A DNA stretch of 10,970 nucleotides from Bacillota bacterium (GTDB lineage Bacteria > Bacillota > Clostridia > Oscillospirales > Acutalibacteraceae): positions 1-10,970 of the forward strand of contig JAEWUH010000067.1 in the NCBI GenBank assembly GCA_023397245.1, given 5' to 3'. The notes below the pieces were generated by a model. The model did not search any database and was not told the DNA's origin. It saw only the letters and a program-made list of their open reading frames with translations. Position 1 is the first letter of the stretch. Every line of letters begins with the position of its first letter. This document shows, one piece after another, positions 1 through 7,090 of this stretch. Position numbers and translations under genes: made by a program.

Positions 1-1205
1 ACTTAATGCCATTATATCCAAAAGTAACGGATGTTTTAGTGGCCAACCTAATCGTCGGTTTAACAAGAACTTTATTTATGGATGCTCAGGTTCCTCCCAA
101 ATACGCGATTTATTTGGTCTCACTTCCTCACAAGGGTAAAACTACATACTGTACTTTGATAAATAGCATATACAACCGGTCTCGTGATAAGGAGTTTAAT
201 CTGGCTAATCTTTCTACAATCACACTAGTCAGTATGTTGCAAGAAATATCTCGCTTCAAAGATTGCCCATATATCATTGATGATTTATATGTAGAAAATA
301 ATATATCGGCAATGAAAAAAAGAGAAGCCGCCGTATCTACCGCGATACGAACTGTCGCAAACAATGCGGAAAATAGAAAGCAGTCCGGCAAGGAAACAGT
401 TGGATTTGTTCCAAACGCGACAATTGTGGTAACTGCTGAATATTTGCTGGAACATGCATATTCCACACTGTCCCGGTGCGTGATTTTACATTTAGAGCGC
501 CAGTTGGAAACAGAAAAAATATCACCGTTCCAAAGGCAACCTTTGGCATTGTCCACCGCTGCATACTACTTCATCAGATGGGTTGCAGCACATTACGAGA
601 GTAATGTGGAACTTATTCGGTCCGAGCATGAGCAATTTCGTGAAAGAATGGACTCTGCTACTCCCGGATTTGAGCGTTTACATGAAAGCTGCTTTGCTTT
701 GGAAATGGGTGTACGTCTACTATGCAATTATGCGGTTGATGCGAATGCGCTAACCCGAGAGGGAGCAGAAAACACAATGGCTAGCATGAGGGAAATATTT
801 TCCCAAATTATCGAAAAGCAAAAAGAAGATATGGAGATTTCTAATTCCATTGAGGAGAGCAGTGATTTGACCTATGTAATCGGATGCCTTCTCAAGCAAA
901 AAAAGTTTCGCTTAGCTTCATCCAAAGATGAGTACGACAGTAAAATACATGATGGTATACAAACAGAATTTCTGATTTGTCTTGCTTCTAAAAAGCTTGT
1001 CCAAACCCTGCGTAATTATCTATATGATTCTACTATAAACCAGGAACGGATTAGCCATCATTTAAAAGGCCATGGCTTGCTTGTTATGGATCAAAGCGAA
1101 GACAGCACAAAAAAGACAAAAAGAGTCCGTATGTTTCATATAAGAAAAAATGAATTGATTCTTTTGCTAGAATCCCGAAAAGAACAATGCCACAGTCCTT
1201 CTTAA
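1..1205 (+). CDS. P-loop ATPase of a mobile element, C-terminal part (DUF927/primase-helicase-like), 5' end outside window
   Basis: The reading frame is open to the left window edge, so the ATG at 6 is probably not the true start and the protein is partial; 399 residues are visible from that ATG. A Walker A-like segment (SLPHKGKTT, about residues 39-47) follows a hydrophobic strand, and a Walker B-like strand PYIIDD lies at 88-93. A later strand runs into AEYLLEHAYSTLSR, the layout of a sensor 1 plus arginine-finger region seen in DUF927 and D5/SF3-like primase-helicases of integrated elements and plasmids. The first Gly of the classical Walker A is replaced by Ser. The C-terminal 200 residues are helical and charged and I do not recognise them. 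It lies 60-150 bases upstream of excisionase and integrase genes, which suggests replication or maintenance of the excised element. The ATPase call is fairly safe; the exact family is inference. Confidence 0.6.
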   Translation, partial: LMPLYPKVTDVLVANLIVGLTRTLFMDAQVPPKYAIYLVSLPHKGKTTYCTLINSIYNRSRDKEFNLANLSTITLVSMLQEISRFKDCPYIIDDLYVENNISAMKKREAAVSTAIRTVANNAENRKQSGKETVGFVPNATIVVTAEYLLEHAYSTLSRCVILHLERQLETEKISPFQRQPLALSTAAYYFIRWVAAHYESNVELIRSEHEQFRERMDSATPGFERLHESCFALEMGVRLLCNYAVDANALTREGAENTMASMREIFSQIIEKQKEDMEISNSIEESSDLTYVIGCLLKQKKFRLASSKDEYDSKIHDGIQTEFLICLASKKLVQTLRNYLYDSTINQERISHHLKGHGLLVMDQSEDSTKKTKRVRMFHIRKNELILLLESRKEQCHSPS

Positions 1206-1212
1206 GATGATT

Positions 1213-1243
1213 TTGGTATTACATATATATTTTCAGCTATATA
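1213..1243 (+). promoter_or_regulatory. AT-rich promoter-like region ahead of small ORF and xis
   Basis: The short gap after the ATPase gene contains TTGGTA (1213-1218) and TATATA (1238-1243) separated by 19 bases. The TATATAT at 1238-1244 also forms an inverted repeat with ATATATA at 1223-1229, so the same bases could be an operator or a weak hairpin. The spacing is longer than ideal, so this is a weak candidate. Confidence 0.25.
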
Positions 1244-1268
1244 TTATTTTAAAGAGAGGGGAAAAGCC

Positions 1269-1367
1269 ATGTGCATAGTTTTTGATTCTACTGCTTTATG
1301 GAAGTCTCAAGTCAAATTTTTAAAAACAAAAAAATTAGCGAAGGAGATAATTGAAAATGTATCCTGA
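1269..1367 (+). CDS. Small ORF (32 aa) overlapping the start of the excisionase gene
   Basis: The ATG at 1269 follows an AGAGGGG Shine-Dalgarno-like sequence ending at 1261 with a seven-base spacer, a good ribosome binding site. The frame encodes 32 residues beginning MCIVFDSTALWK and ending in a lysine-rich stretch with KKLAKEIIENVS. It stops with TGA at 1365-1367, a few bases inside the following xis gene, and the AAGGAG that serves xis lies within this ORF. That arrangement fits translational coupling, with ribosomes finishing the small ORF helping to start xis. I recognise no family. It could be a leader peptide or a chance ORF with a fortuitous ribosome site. Confidence 0.35.
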   Translation: MCIVFDSTALWKSQVKFLKTKKLAKEIIENVS

Positions 1368-1584
1368 AATTTTGTCCATTGCAAAGACGGCTGAACGCTG
1401 CAAAGATGAGGGTATCCCTCTTTCTGAAAAAGCGCTGCGTCGGTTTGTGAAGTCGGGTGACCTACCCAGCATCCAAACCGGAAAAAAGGCTTTATTGTAT
1501 TTTCCAAATGTACGTCGGTTTATCGAGACAGGAAATCCGGTGCAAGAACCGGAGCAATGCAAAATCCGGCGAATAAGCGTGTAA
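1357..1584 (+). CDS. Excisionase-like winged helix-turn-helix protein (75 aa)
   Basis: This is a small basic DNA-binding protein. A first helix (ILSIAKTAERCKDEG) is followed by ALRRFVKSGDLPSIQTGKKALLYFPNVRRFIETG, the pattern of MerR-like/Xis winged helix proteins: a helix ending in a 'SGdLP' turn, then the wing strands with 'GKK.LLYF' and a closing helix. Excisionases bend DNA at the attachment site and bias the integrase towards excision. AAGGAG at 1341-1346 can serve either a TTG at 1351 (four-base spacer) or the ATG at 1357 (ten-base spacer); I prefer the ATG, and the TTG would add only two residues. The gene sits just upstream of the integrase on the same strand, with a terminator-like hairpin between them. 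Role as Xis is inferred from fold and position. Confidence 0.75.
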   Translation: MYPEILSIAKTAERCKDEGIPLSEKALRRFVKSGDLPSIQTGKKALLYFPNVRRFIETGNPVQEPEQCKIRRISV

Positions 1585-1606
1585 TTACGGTTCATGGCAT
1601 AACAAG

Positions 1607-1641
1607 CGGGACAAGCCACTGGTAGGGCTTTGTCCCGTTTT
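1607..1641 (+). terminator. Terminator-like hairpin between xis and int
   Basis: CGGGACAAGCC (from 1608) pairs with GGCTTTGTCCCG (to 1637) with one bulged base and a short loop, followed directly by TTTT at 1638-1641. This is the form of an intrinsic terminator. It lies between the xis stop at 1584 and the int ribosome site at 1661-1669, so it may uncouple or attenuate integrase expression from upstream transcription. Confidence 0.65.
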
Positions 1642-1676
1642 ATGTCTTGGTCAATAGTGAAGGAAGGGGTAGAATT

Positions 1677-3068
1677 ATGCCAAATATAACACAAAGGACA
1701 AATAAAGACGGATCCACATCGTACCTGATCCGAGTTTATGTAGATGAAACCGGCACCGGTCATCAGATCACAAAATCGATGACTTGGCGGCCACCAGACA
1801 ACATGCGCCCGACCGCTGTGGAAAAGGAAGTCAACCGTCAGGCGTTGCTTTTTGAGGATCAAGTAAAGAAAGGGCTCACGACCTTTGGGGCTTCCATAAA
1901 GTTTTCAGACTATGCTACAGCTTGGGTGGAAAATGAACCGATGGCCTTCAAAACACGGGAACGATATCGAGAACTGCTACAACGGATCAACGCCGCATTC
2001 GGTCATATTAAATTGGAAAAGCTTCAGGCCCATCATCTCGAAGAGTTTTATAAAAACCTTGCAGAAGCCGGCGTGAGCCAACGGGGAAAGTATGCCGTGT
2101 CAGATAAGCTAGACAGCGTGATGAAAGCGCACAAGTTGAGCCGGGCCTCCCTGGGAACGCTTGCCAACCTTTCAGCCTCCACGGTGAGCGCAGCCGCGCG
2201 TGGGCAAAAAATAAGCCTCGAGACAGCGGATAAAATATCCGTTGCACTCCAGGTAAAAACCGCGAACCTATTCGCTTTACACGAAGACACCTCTGGTCTA
2301 TCAGAAAAAACCGTTTTACACCATCACCGCCTGATCTCCGCGATTCTGGAGAAGGCAAAGCGCGAGCGACTCATACCCTATAACGTCGCAGCCGAACACG
2401 CCACAGCACCAAAGGTAACACGAAAAGAAGCCTTGTATCTAGACGATGATCAGGCAAGAGAATTTCTTTCCTTGCTATTGAATGAATCGGATATCAGAAT
2501 AAAAATAGCCTTAATTCTTCTTCTGTTCACCGGCGTCCGCCGTGGAGAATTGTGCGGCCTGAGTTGGCCAGACATAGACGAAGGAAAGCAGCTGGTCAAC
2601 ATTGTACGTGCCTCGCAGTATCAAAGTCATCATGGCATTGTTGAAGTACCCACAAAAACGGCTAGCAGCGTCCGGGCCGTCAAGGTTGATCCATTTGTAA
2701 TTGAGTTGCTCCGACAATACAGAACATGGTGGATTGAACAGCGGCTTTTATATGGAAAAGACTGGAAAGGAACAGAGCAGCGTCTTTTCATTCAGGAAGA
2801 TGGTAAGCCGATAAATCCTGACACGATAAACTATTGGTTGAACAAATTTCTTGAACAAAACCACTTCGAGCATATTACCCCGCACAGCCTGAGGCACACT
2901 TTTGCCACGTTGCAGATCACTGCCGGTGTGGATATTCGCACTCTCCAGGCACGAACCGGATACGCACAGGCCAGTACGCTGGTCAACATCTATTCCCATG
3001 CGATAAAAAGTGCTCAGGAAGCGGCTAGTGATGCGTTGGGAAACATTCTACTACCAAATGCTAAATAA
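1677..3068 (+). CDS. Tyrosine recombinase/integrase with an internal XRE-type HTH (463 aa)
   Basis: The likely start is ATG 1677, seven bases after AGGAAGGGG (1661-1669); an in-frame TTG at 1647 lacks such a site. Residues 1-40 resemble an arm-type DNA-binding domain. Residues 73-135 begin the SAM-like core-binding domain, which resumes at about 208 (SEKTVLHHHRLISAILEKA). Between these, about residues 142-200, is a Cro/C1-like helix-turn-helix (KLSRASLGTLANLSASTVS, then RGQKISLETADKISVAL). The catalytic domain holds R288 (TGVRRGEL), K327 (PTKTASS), H403 and R406 (HSLRHTF), and the nucleophile Y439 (NIYSH). The usual His/Trp of the 'LGH' motif is Tyr429 (RTGYAQAS). The enzyme would integrate and excise the element by strand exchange at att sites. 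It faces the 3' end of tRNA-fMet, the probable target. Confidence 0.93.
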   Translation: MPNITQRTNKDGSTSYLIRVYVDETGTGHQITKSMTWRPPDNMRPTAVEKEVNRQALLFEDQVKKGLTTFGASIKFSDYATAWVENEPMAFKTRERYRELLQRINAAFGHIKLEKLQAHHLEEFYKNLAEAGVSQRGKYAVSDKLDSVMKAHKLSRASLGTLANLSASTVSAAARGQKISLETADKISVALQVKTANLFALHEDTSGLSEKTVLHHHRLISAILEKAKRERLIPYNVAAEHATAPKVTRKEALYLDDDQAREFLSLLLNESDIRIKIALILLLFTGVRRGELCGLSWPDIDEGKQLVNIVRASQYQSHHGIVEVPTKTASSVRAVKVDPFVIELLRQYRTWWIEQRLLYGKDWKGTEQRLFIQEDGKPINPDTINYWLNKFLEQNHFEHITPHSLRHTFATLQITAGVDIRTLQARTGYAQASTLVNIYSHAIKSAQEAASDALGNILLPNAK

Positions 3069-3085
3069 CATTGATGCAAATAAAA

Positions 3086-3114
3086 AGGCTGTCGTACGTA
3101 ATGGAAGGCAGCCT
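3086..3114 (-). terminator. Hairpin downstream of int, terminator-like on the minus strand
   Basis: AGGCTGTC (3086-3093) pairs with GGCAGCCT (3107-3114), eight pairs with one wobble, around a 13-base loop. Read on the minus strand the hairpin is followed by TTTTTATTT, a good U-tract. On the plus strand, after int, there is no T-run. It may stop leftward read-through from the tRNA into the element, or form part of the element end. Confidence 0.45.
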
Positions 3115-3200
3115 CTTGCCGTATTATTCCGCACTTTTCCTACTCTGACTTGAACAAAAGTTGAACATTTCACATTTTTAGATACTATTCCCAGACAAAG

Positions 3201-3237
3201 AAAAGGCCCAGCAGCCGCATGGCTACTGGGTTTTGTT
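3201..3237. terminator. Bidirectional terminator between int and tRNA-fMet
   Basis: CCCAGCAGCC (3207-3216) and GGCTACTGGG (3221-3230) form a ten-position stem with one mismatch around the loop GCAT. It is followed on the plus strand by TTTTGTTT and, on the minus strand, by CCTTTTCTTT. It can therefore end both the int transcript and the tRNA transcript. It directly abuts the tRNA CCA end at 3238. Confidence 0.8.
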
Positions 3238-3314
<77 letters not shown>

Positions 3315-3374
3315 ATATTTATTTGTGCACTCTCCATAAACTGAGCTGTTATGCCTTGTTTAGAGCGCTTAACT

Positions 3375-3403
3375 ATAATACCATTCTAAGTATCGAATGT
3401 CAA
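3375..3403 (-). promoter_or_regulatory. Sigma-A promoter of tRNA-fMet
   Basis: On the minus strand TTGACA (3398-3403) and TATTAT (3375-3380) are separated by exactly 17 bases. The -35 is a perfect consensus and the -10 matches five of six. Transcription would start near 3368, giving a leader of about 54 bases before the tRNA, consistent with a strong stable-RNA promoter. Confidence 0.88.
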
Positions 3404-3675
3404 GCCTTTTTTATAAACCCTTGCTATCCGTACGATAACTGTTGAAAACCGTTTCCATCTGTCACTCAAAATTGTCACTCGATTGGCATATGGTCACCGG
3501 CTTATGAGTACTCTTTGGCTGCTCCCTCATGCTCCCCAAATTACGGAATTACGCTTTTGTAAGTCAATAAATCATTAAATCAAGTATATGCAATTTTATG
3601 TGAATTATTAATTGTGTGAATTGAATATCTATAATAGATTTTTCTCAAAAATAACGCCAATTTGAATTTCTGTTA
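3404..3675. other. Intergenic stretch without a recognisable gene
   Basis: I see no convincing coding sequence on either strand. An eight-base direct repeat TGTCACTC occurs at 3460-3467 and 3473-3480. From about 3570 the DNA becomes very AT-rich, with a TATAAT-like hexamer near 3630 that lacks a matching -35 box. Given the recombinase remnant just to the right, this may be decayed mobile-element DNA. Confidence 0.4.
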
Positions 3676-3678
3676 TAA

Positions 3679-3870
3679 AAAAATGGAGAATGTGTATGGC
3701 TACGGTTAGAGATTGCGCTCAAAATGAAGCGCGGGCGTATTCAAAAGGCAAAGGGCGGCGGGTTCAGTGGAGGGGGATGTCCATATGGCTATATATCAAA
3801 AAGGGGCAGTAAGGTTCTGGAAAGCCCGCATAGATACTGGCTTAACAGTATCTATGCGGGCTTTTGTTAA
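3679..3870 (+). pseudogene. Remnant of a large serine recombinase (internal fragment)
   Basis: The plus-strand frame open from 3679 to the TAA at 3868-3870 encodes LKMKRGRIQKAKGGGF, then SGGGCPYGYISKRGSKVLE. This strongly resembles the region after the catalytic domain of large serine recombinases, where an '(K)RGR..KA..GG..GG..PYGY....GSK.L' stretch precedes the recombinase domain. Similarity stops after about 35 residues: the frame then reads through one arm and the loop of an 18-bp hairpin and ends. No catalytic Ser domain is present upstream, since a stop lies at 3676-3678. The fragment is thus a broken gene of about 60 codons, probably a scar of an earlier element beside the tRNA. The family call rests on motif memory, not a search. 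Confidence 0.45.
3821..3867. terminator. 18-bp perfect hairpin followed by T-rich sequence
   Basis: AAAGCCCGCATAGATACT (3821-3838) is perfectly complementary to 3847-3864 around an eight-base loop. The plus strand continues with T, G, TT, while the minus strand ends GGGCTTTCC. It can act as a terminator in both directions. It is the only strong candidate terminator downstream of the minus-strand secreted-protein gene, about 60 bases past its stop. Confidence 0.7.
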
Positions 3871-3924
3871 AGCTGGCCCCCTCTAAAGGACTTAAAAGGG
3901 GAAAAGAAGTAGATTTAGGTGTTT

Positions 3925-6789
3925 TTACTCTATGGTAGCAACTGCAATAGGAGATTTTTCTGAATTAACATAAAGTCCTGAAGTTATGCCTGCTTTGCCA
4001 ATCGGAGTAATCCTGAACAAATAATCGTTGCCGAAAGCTTTTACAAACTCAACCTTGAAAGTACCTACGGTACCGGAGACAAGAACAGGACGGGAGCTGG
4101 CCGTCAGTTTCATAACGTAGGAAGCTCCGGCTTTGACACGGAATGGCCGGGTCGTATCACTCTTTACCGCTGAAGATGAAACGGGAGTCTCAACCGTTGC
4201 GACAAAGAGTCTCACACCATCCAAATAAACACCGGCCTGTGCACCGGGCTGACCGACTGGAATCAGCTTTACGAAGTAGTCAATTCCGTTCGTAGCGACA
4301 AGCTGAACCTCGAATACACCCGGAGTTCCAATAAAAACATTTGGCTTCTGACCGTTGTCACTGGTCAGCCTTACCGTATAACCGTCCCTTACATGAACAT
4401 CTGCCGTAGTATCTGTTACAAAAGTTCCCGTGCTGGTTGTAATGATTCCATTGTTTACCGCGGGCACACCACCTGCCGGAATTGCAGGATCAGTCTTTGC
4501 CGTGCCGGATTTTCCGGAACCGGAGCTACTGCCTCCGGTATAAGACCACTGCGCGTAAAGGGTGATATCATTTTGCACGCAGGAAATTGTGGTTCCCGCC
4601 AAATAAGCAGTGCCACCGCCGTTTGCCTGCGTGTTCCAACCGGCAAAGCTGTAATTGGAGCGGGTAAAGCCGTTCGCAGCGACGGTATAGTCGGTGCCGA
4701 TGTCAACCTTTGCGCTGTTCATGGTACCGCTGCCGCCATTGGTATTATAAGAAACCGTGTACTTTGGCCCAGGTACCGGAATCCCTGTCGCAGTCCACTG
4801 CGCGTAAAGGGTGATATCATTTTGCACGCCGACTATGGTAGCTCCATCGGAATAGGCTGTGCTGCTTCCGTCTGCCTGCGTGTTCCAACCGGCAAAGTTG
4901 TAACCGGAGAAGGTAAATCCGTTCGCGGCAACAGTATAGTCGTCGTCATCGTCAACCTCTGCGCTGTTCATCGTTCCGCTGCCGCCGTTGGCGTCATAGG
5001 AGACGGTATGAGTTGAACCCGGTACCACAAGATTTACGCCGGGGAAAACAATGAACCACCAGTTCATGCTCGGTTGCACAATGTTAATCCCGATTCCCAC
5101 GTTTCTGGGAATCCATTGCAGCGTTAGGCTGTCTCCATCCGGCAGGTGGTAGGGAGTTAGTGTAAGGCCGGTAGTTGTACCGGGCGCTGTCGATGTCAGC
5201 GTCGGATCGACACTAATGGCTGCGGATAATTGCGAACCCGGGCATTGGATGGAGCCGGGCTGAATCATACCGCTTCGGTATGCCACGAACTCTCCGTCAA
5301 GAAGAAGCTGCACTCCGTTGCTTCCGCTTGCTGAAATGGTGCCGCCGGTCAGGGCTGCCGTACCCATGCTGCCTTCAATCGCGTAGCTGCTCGCCTGATT
5401 GGCTGTCACTTCGCCCCCGCTCATCAGAAATTTGCATCCACTTCCCGCGGCAATCGCGATACCGGGCGACCCTGTTGAAGTCACTTTTCCGCCGGACATG
5501 ATCAGGTTTCCTTTGCTGGATACAACTGCCGCCGTTTTTGATGCGGAATTTACAATTTCGGCGCCTTCCGCAATTTCGACAGTGCCTGAATTGTCAATTT
5601 CAAGCAAGGGTGGGTGAGGCGGCGCGCCGGATACGGTTCCCGTGCCTGTCAGCTTTGCTTTCCAAAGAACTTTTACATCCTGCGGAACATCAAGCTTTAA
5701 GGTTTTTGTTACACCGGTCAAACTTCCGGTTACGGTAACTGTGCTGCCGTTTATCGCCGTGGTCAGTGTACCTGTACCGCCGCTACCCGTATTGTAGTCA
5801 GCGATTGCGGCGGCAACATCCTCTTCCGGGGTTGTAACAGTGATATTTGCAGTGCTGTTGGTACTTGTTACAGTTACCTGAGTGTTGCCGAATTTACTTT
5901 CCGTTTCGGCAATAATGGCCGCAGTTCCGGCAGGCAGCCAGAGATAGGCATAGCCATCCGCATCCGTCTGCGCCTCATAGGTAATTCCGCTATTTGGAAG
6001 AAATGCCGAAATATCACAGACGCCTCCGGCGTTTGAGACCTTGACGGGAACCAAATAAACTGGATTGCCGTCCTTATCCGTTGGCTGTACGGAAGGAGTA
6101 ACACCCTGCACCGAGCCGCCGGTGATGATTAAATTCATACTTCCCGAAGATCCACTGAAGGAAATTGCAGGAAAATGAGGAAGCCAAGGCGGCTGATTAG
6201 GGTCGTTGTTAGACAGAACCGAGCCGCCGGTCACTGTAACCGTTGCTCCGTCATGTTTAACACAGATCGCATTCATGGTTTGTGACCGAACGAGTCCGCC
6301 TGATACGGTGACGTCCATGGTTGAAGCAGCAAAAATGGCAGGGCCATTCGTGCTGCTGACCAGACCGAGGATGGTAAGGCTGGGGCCGAGCGCCTCAATC
6401 GCTACTGTCGTCGTCGGACTGGCACATGTGATCTTTCCGGAAGAATTTAAGATAAAATCGCCATTCCCTGTCAGGTTGAGCAAAGAAGATTGACCATTCA
6501 AAACGCCGCTGTTGGAGCCTCCCTCACCCGAAAGAGTGGCGTTCCATTCCACCGTAACGCCATCAGGAATATTAATCGTTATCGGGCTGTTCGCATTGGT
6601 AACCGAGCCGGTGACCGTTACCGCGCTGTCTTTGACGGTCGCTGTATACCCGCTGTCTTTTATCGCTTGCGCAACCGCCTCCTGGGGGGTAGGAGCTGAG
6701 TCCGCAAATGCCTGCGCCGGGAAAAAAGTGAGCACCATCGCGATCGACAGCAGCAGCGACATCACCTTTTTGGTTATTTCATGTTTCAC
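3925..6789 (-). CDS. Large secreted modular protein with Flg_new (InlB B-repeat) domains (954 aa)
   Basis: The best start is GTG 6789, seven bases after AAGGAGG; an upstream in-frame ATG at 6834 has no good ribosome site. Residues 1-29 are a signal peptide (KHEITKK, hydrophobic core, cleavage after AQAFA). Two related modules, about 32-230 and 321-515, share PTPQEAVAQAI/TPEEDVAAAI and VTVTGS...VEW/VLW cores and are rich in 'SGG.V' turns, suggesting beta-solenoid-like folds. An Ig-like segment sits between them. Two Flg_new repeats follow at 593-667 and 676-750 (NGGSGTMNSA... FAGWNTQA...ITLYAQW), then a Gly/Ser linker and two C-terminal copies at about 792-867 and 877-954. There is no LPXTG motif, membrane anchor or SLH domain, so attachment to the cell is unclear. 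Likely an extracellular adhesin or surface component; no enzyme motif is seen. Confidence 0.85.
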   Translation of the reverse strand: MKHEITKKVMSLLLSIAMVLTFFPAQAFADSAPTPQEAVAQAIKDSGYTATVKDSAVTVTGSVTNANSPITINIPDGVTVEWNATLSGEGGSNSGVLNGQSSLLNLTGNGDFILNSSGKITCASPTTTVAIEALGPSLTILGLVSSTNGPAIFAASTMDVTVSGGLVRSQTMNAICVKHDGATVTVTGGSVLSNNDPNQPPWLPHFPAISFSGSSGSMNLIITGGSVQGVTPSVQPTDKDGNPVYLVPVKVSNAGGVCDISAFLPNSGITYEAQTDADGYAYLWLPAGTAAIIAETESKFGNTQVTVTSTNSTANITVTTPEEDVAAAIADYNTGSGGTGTLTTAINGSTVTVTGSLTGVTKTLKLDVPQDVKVLWKAKLTGTGTVSGAPPHPPLLEIDNSGTVEIAEGAEIVNSASKTAAVVSSKGNLIMSGGKVTSTGSPGIAIAAGSGCKFLMSGGEVTANQASSYAIEGSMGTAALTGGTISASGSNGVQLLLDGEFVAYRSGMIQPGSIQCPGSQLSAAISVDPTLTSTAPGTTTGLTLTPYHLPDGDSLTLQWIPRNVGIGINIVQPSMNWWFIVFPGVNLVVPGSTHTVSYDANGGSGTMNSAEVDDDDDYTVAANGFTFSGYNFAGWNTQADGSSTAYSDGATIVGVQNDITLYAQWTATGIPVPGPKYTVSYNTNGGSGTMNSAKVDIGTDYTVAANGFTRSNYSFAGWNTQANGGGTAYLAGTTISCVQNDITLYAQWSYTGGSSSGSGKSGTAKTDPAIPAGGVPAVNNGIITTSTGTFVTDTTADVHVRDGYTVRLTSDNGQKPNVFIGTPGVFEVQLVATNGIDYFVKLIPVGQPGAQAGVYLDGVRLFVATVETPVSSSAVKSDTTRPFRVKAGASYVMKLTASSRPVLVSGTVGTFKVEFVKAFGNDYLFRITPIGKAGITSGLYVNSEKSPIAVATIE
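3928..4416 (-). repeat. Two C-terminal domain copies in the secreted protein
   Basis: Coding bases 4189-4416 and 3928-4161 encode related segments of about 76-78 residues. Shared features are DTTADVHVRDGYTVRL/DTTRPFRVKAGASYVMKL, GTPGVFEVQLV/GTVGTFKVEFV, G.DY.F.I.P.G and a final VATVE/VATIE. They are diverged, so the duplication is old. I associate this module with the C-termini of secreted proteins in clostridia; its function is unknown to me. Confidence 0.7.
4540..5013 (-). repeat. Tandem Flg_new/InlB B-repeat modules, 249-base period
   Basis: Bases 4789-5013 and 4540-4764 encode two near-identical modules offset by 249 bases (83 codons). Identity is visible at the DNA level, for example CACTGCGCGTAAAGGGTGA at both ends of the pair, which points to recent duplication or gene conversion. 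The protein pattern Y.ANGGSGTMNSA...GY.FAGWNTQA.G...Y..GTTI....ITLYAQW is typical of the Listeria-Bacteroides repeat. Confidence 0.85.
5245..6696 (-). repeat. Two diverged N-terminal modules of the secreted protein
   Basis: Bases 6106-6696 and 5245-5829 encode modules with matching order: a helix starting with Pro-Glu and ending in AI, then a VTVTGS strand, an 'I.IPDGV.VEW.A.L.G.G' or 'LDVPQDVKVLWKAKLTGTG' segment, and several 'SGG.V' or 'TGG.' turns. Similarity is at protein level only. Confidence 0.55.
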
Positions 6790-6839
6790 ACTGCATCCTC
6801 CTTGATTCATTTGTTTTGATGCCATCAATTTCATAGGAG

Positions 6840-7073
6840 CTATTGTTTCTGCGCCAGTTGAAATACTTCACTGATTGAAATTTCAATTTTTCCTTCCCAT
6901 GATACGCAGATTCCATCGGTGGTTACTCTTCTGAAAAACTCTTCGTCTGCAAGCATCCCGAACCGTGCGGTTTTCAGTCGACTTTTGAGATCCAGTACCA
7001 CTTTGCTTCCATTGTCCAGCGCAACCTCCACGCAATAATCCTCCTTGGGGATTACCCTGACTATTTTGACCAC
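6840..7073 (-). CDS. DUF2442 domain protein (77 aa)
   Basis: The start is GTG 7073, preceded by a perfect AGGAGG (7081-7086) with a seven-base spacer; longer in-frame extensions upstream read through two RNA hairpins and are not credible. The protein, VVKIVRVIPKEDYCVEVALDNGS and onward, has the DUF2442 pattern: an N-terminal 'v..V.P..dy.l.v..dnG' hairpin, a central 'D........R.G.L.deeFF..V' segment, and a C-terminal 'G..VSWEGKIEIS...VF' close. The fold is a small alpha/beta unit of unknown function; some members sit beside DUF4160 proteins in toxin-antitoxin-like pairs, but no such partner is visible here. It ends about 50 bases before the secreted-protein start, so the two are probably co-transcribed. 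Its role is unknown. Confidence 0.8.
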   Translation of the reverse strand: MVKIVRVIPKEDYCVEVALDNGSKVVLDLKSRLKTARFGMLADEEFFRRVTTDGICVSWEGKIEISISEVFQLAQKQ

Positions 7074-7090
7074 CTTATCACCTCCTAAAT

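Noticed and set aside
1647..1676. Alternative TTG start extending the integrase by ten residues
   Set aside because: AGGAAGGGG at 1661-1669 is ideally placed for ATG 1677 and would lie inside the extended coding sequence.
1335..1862. Minus-strand ORF of 175 codons across xis and int start
   Set aside because: It is antisense to two genes with good ribosome sites and crosses the terminator hairpin; its translation shows no domain.
3696..3812. 38-codon plus-strand ORF beginning MATVRDCAQNEA
   Set aside because: It overlaps the serine recombinase remnant in another frame, which matches a known family far better, and it has no clear ribosome site.
4540..5013. Possible CRISPR-like repeat array
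   Set aside because: There are only two copies with an 83-codon period, wholly inside a coding sequence, matching a protein domain duplication.
4393..5016. Plus-strand ORF of 207 codons opposite the Flg_new repeats
   Set aside because: It is the antisense shadow of the repeated coding region and mirrors its periodicity; no independent signals.
6790..6834. Upstream ATG start for the secreted protein
   Set aside because: AAGGAGG is correctly spaced for GTG 6789, which also yields a normal signal peptide; the ATG at 6834 has no good site.
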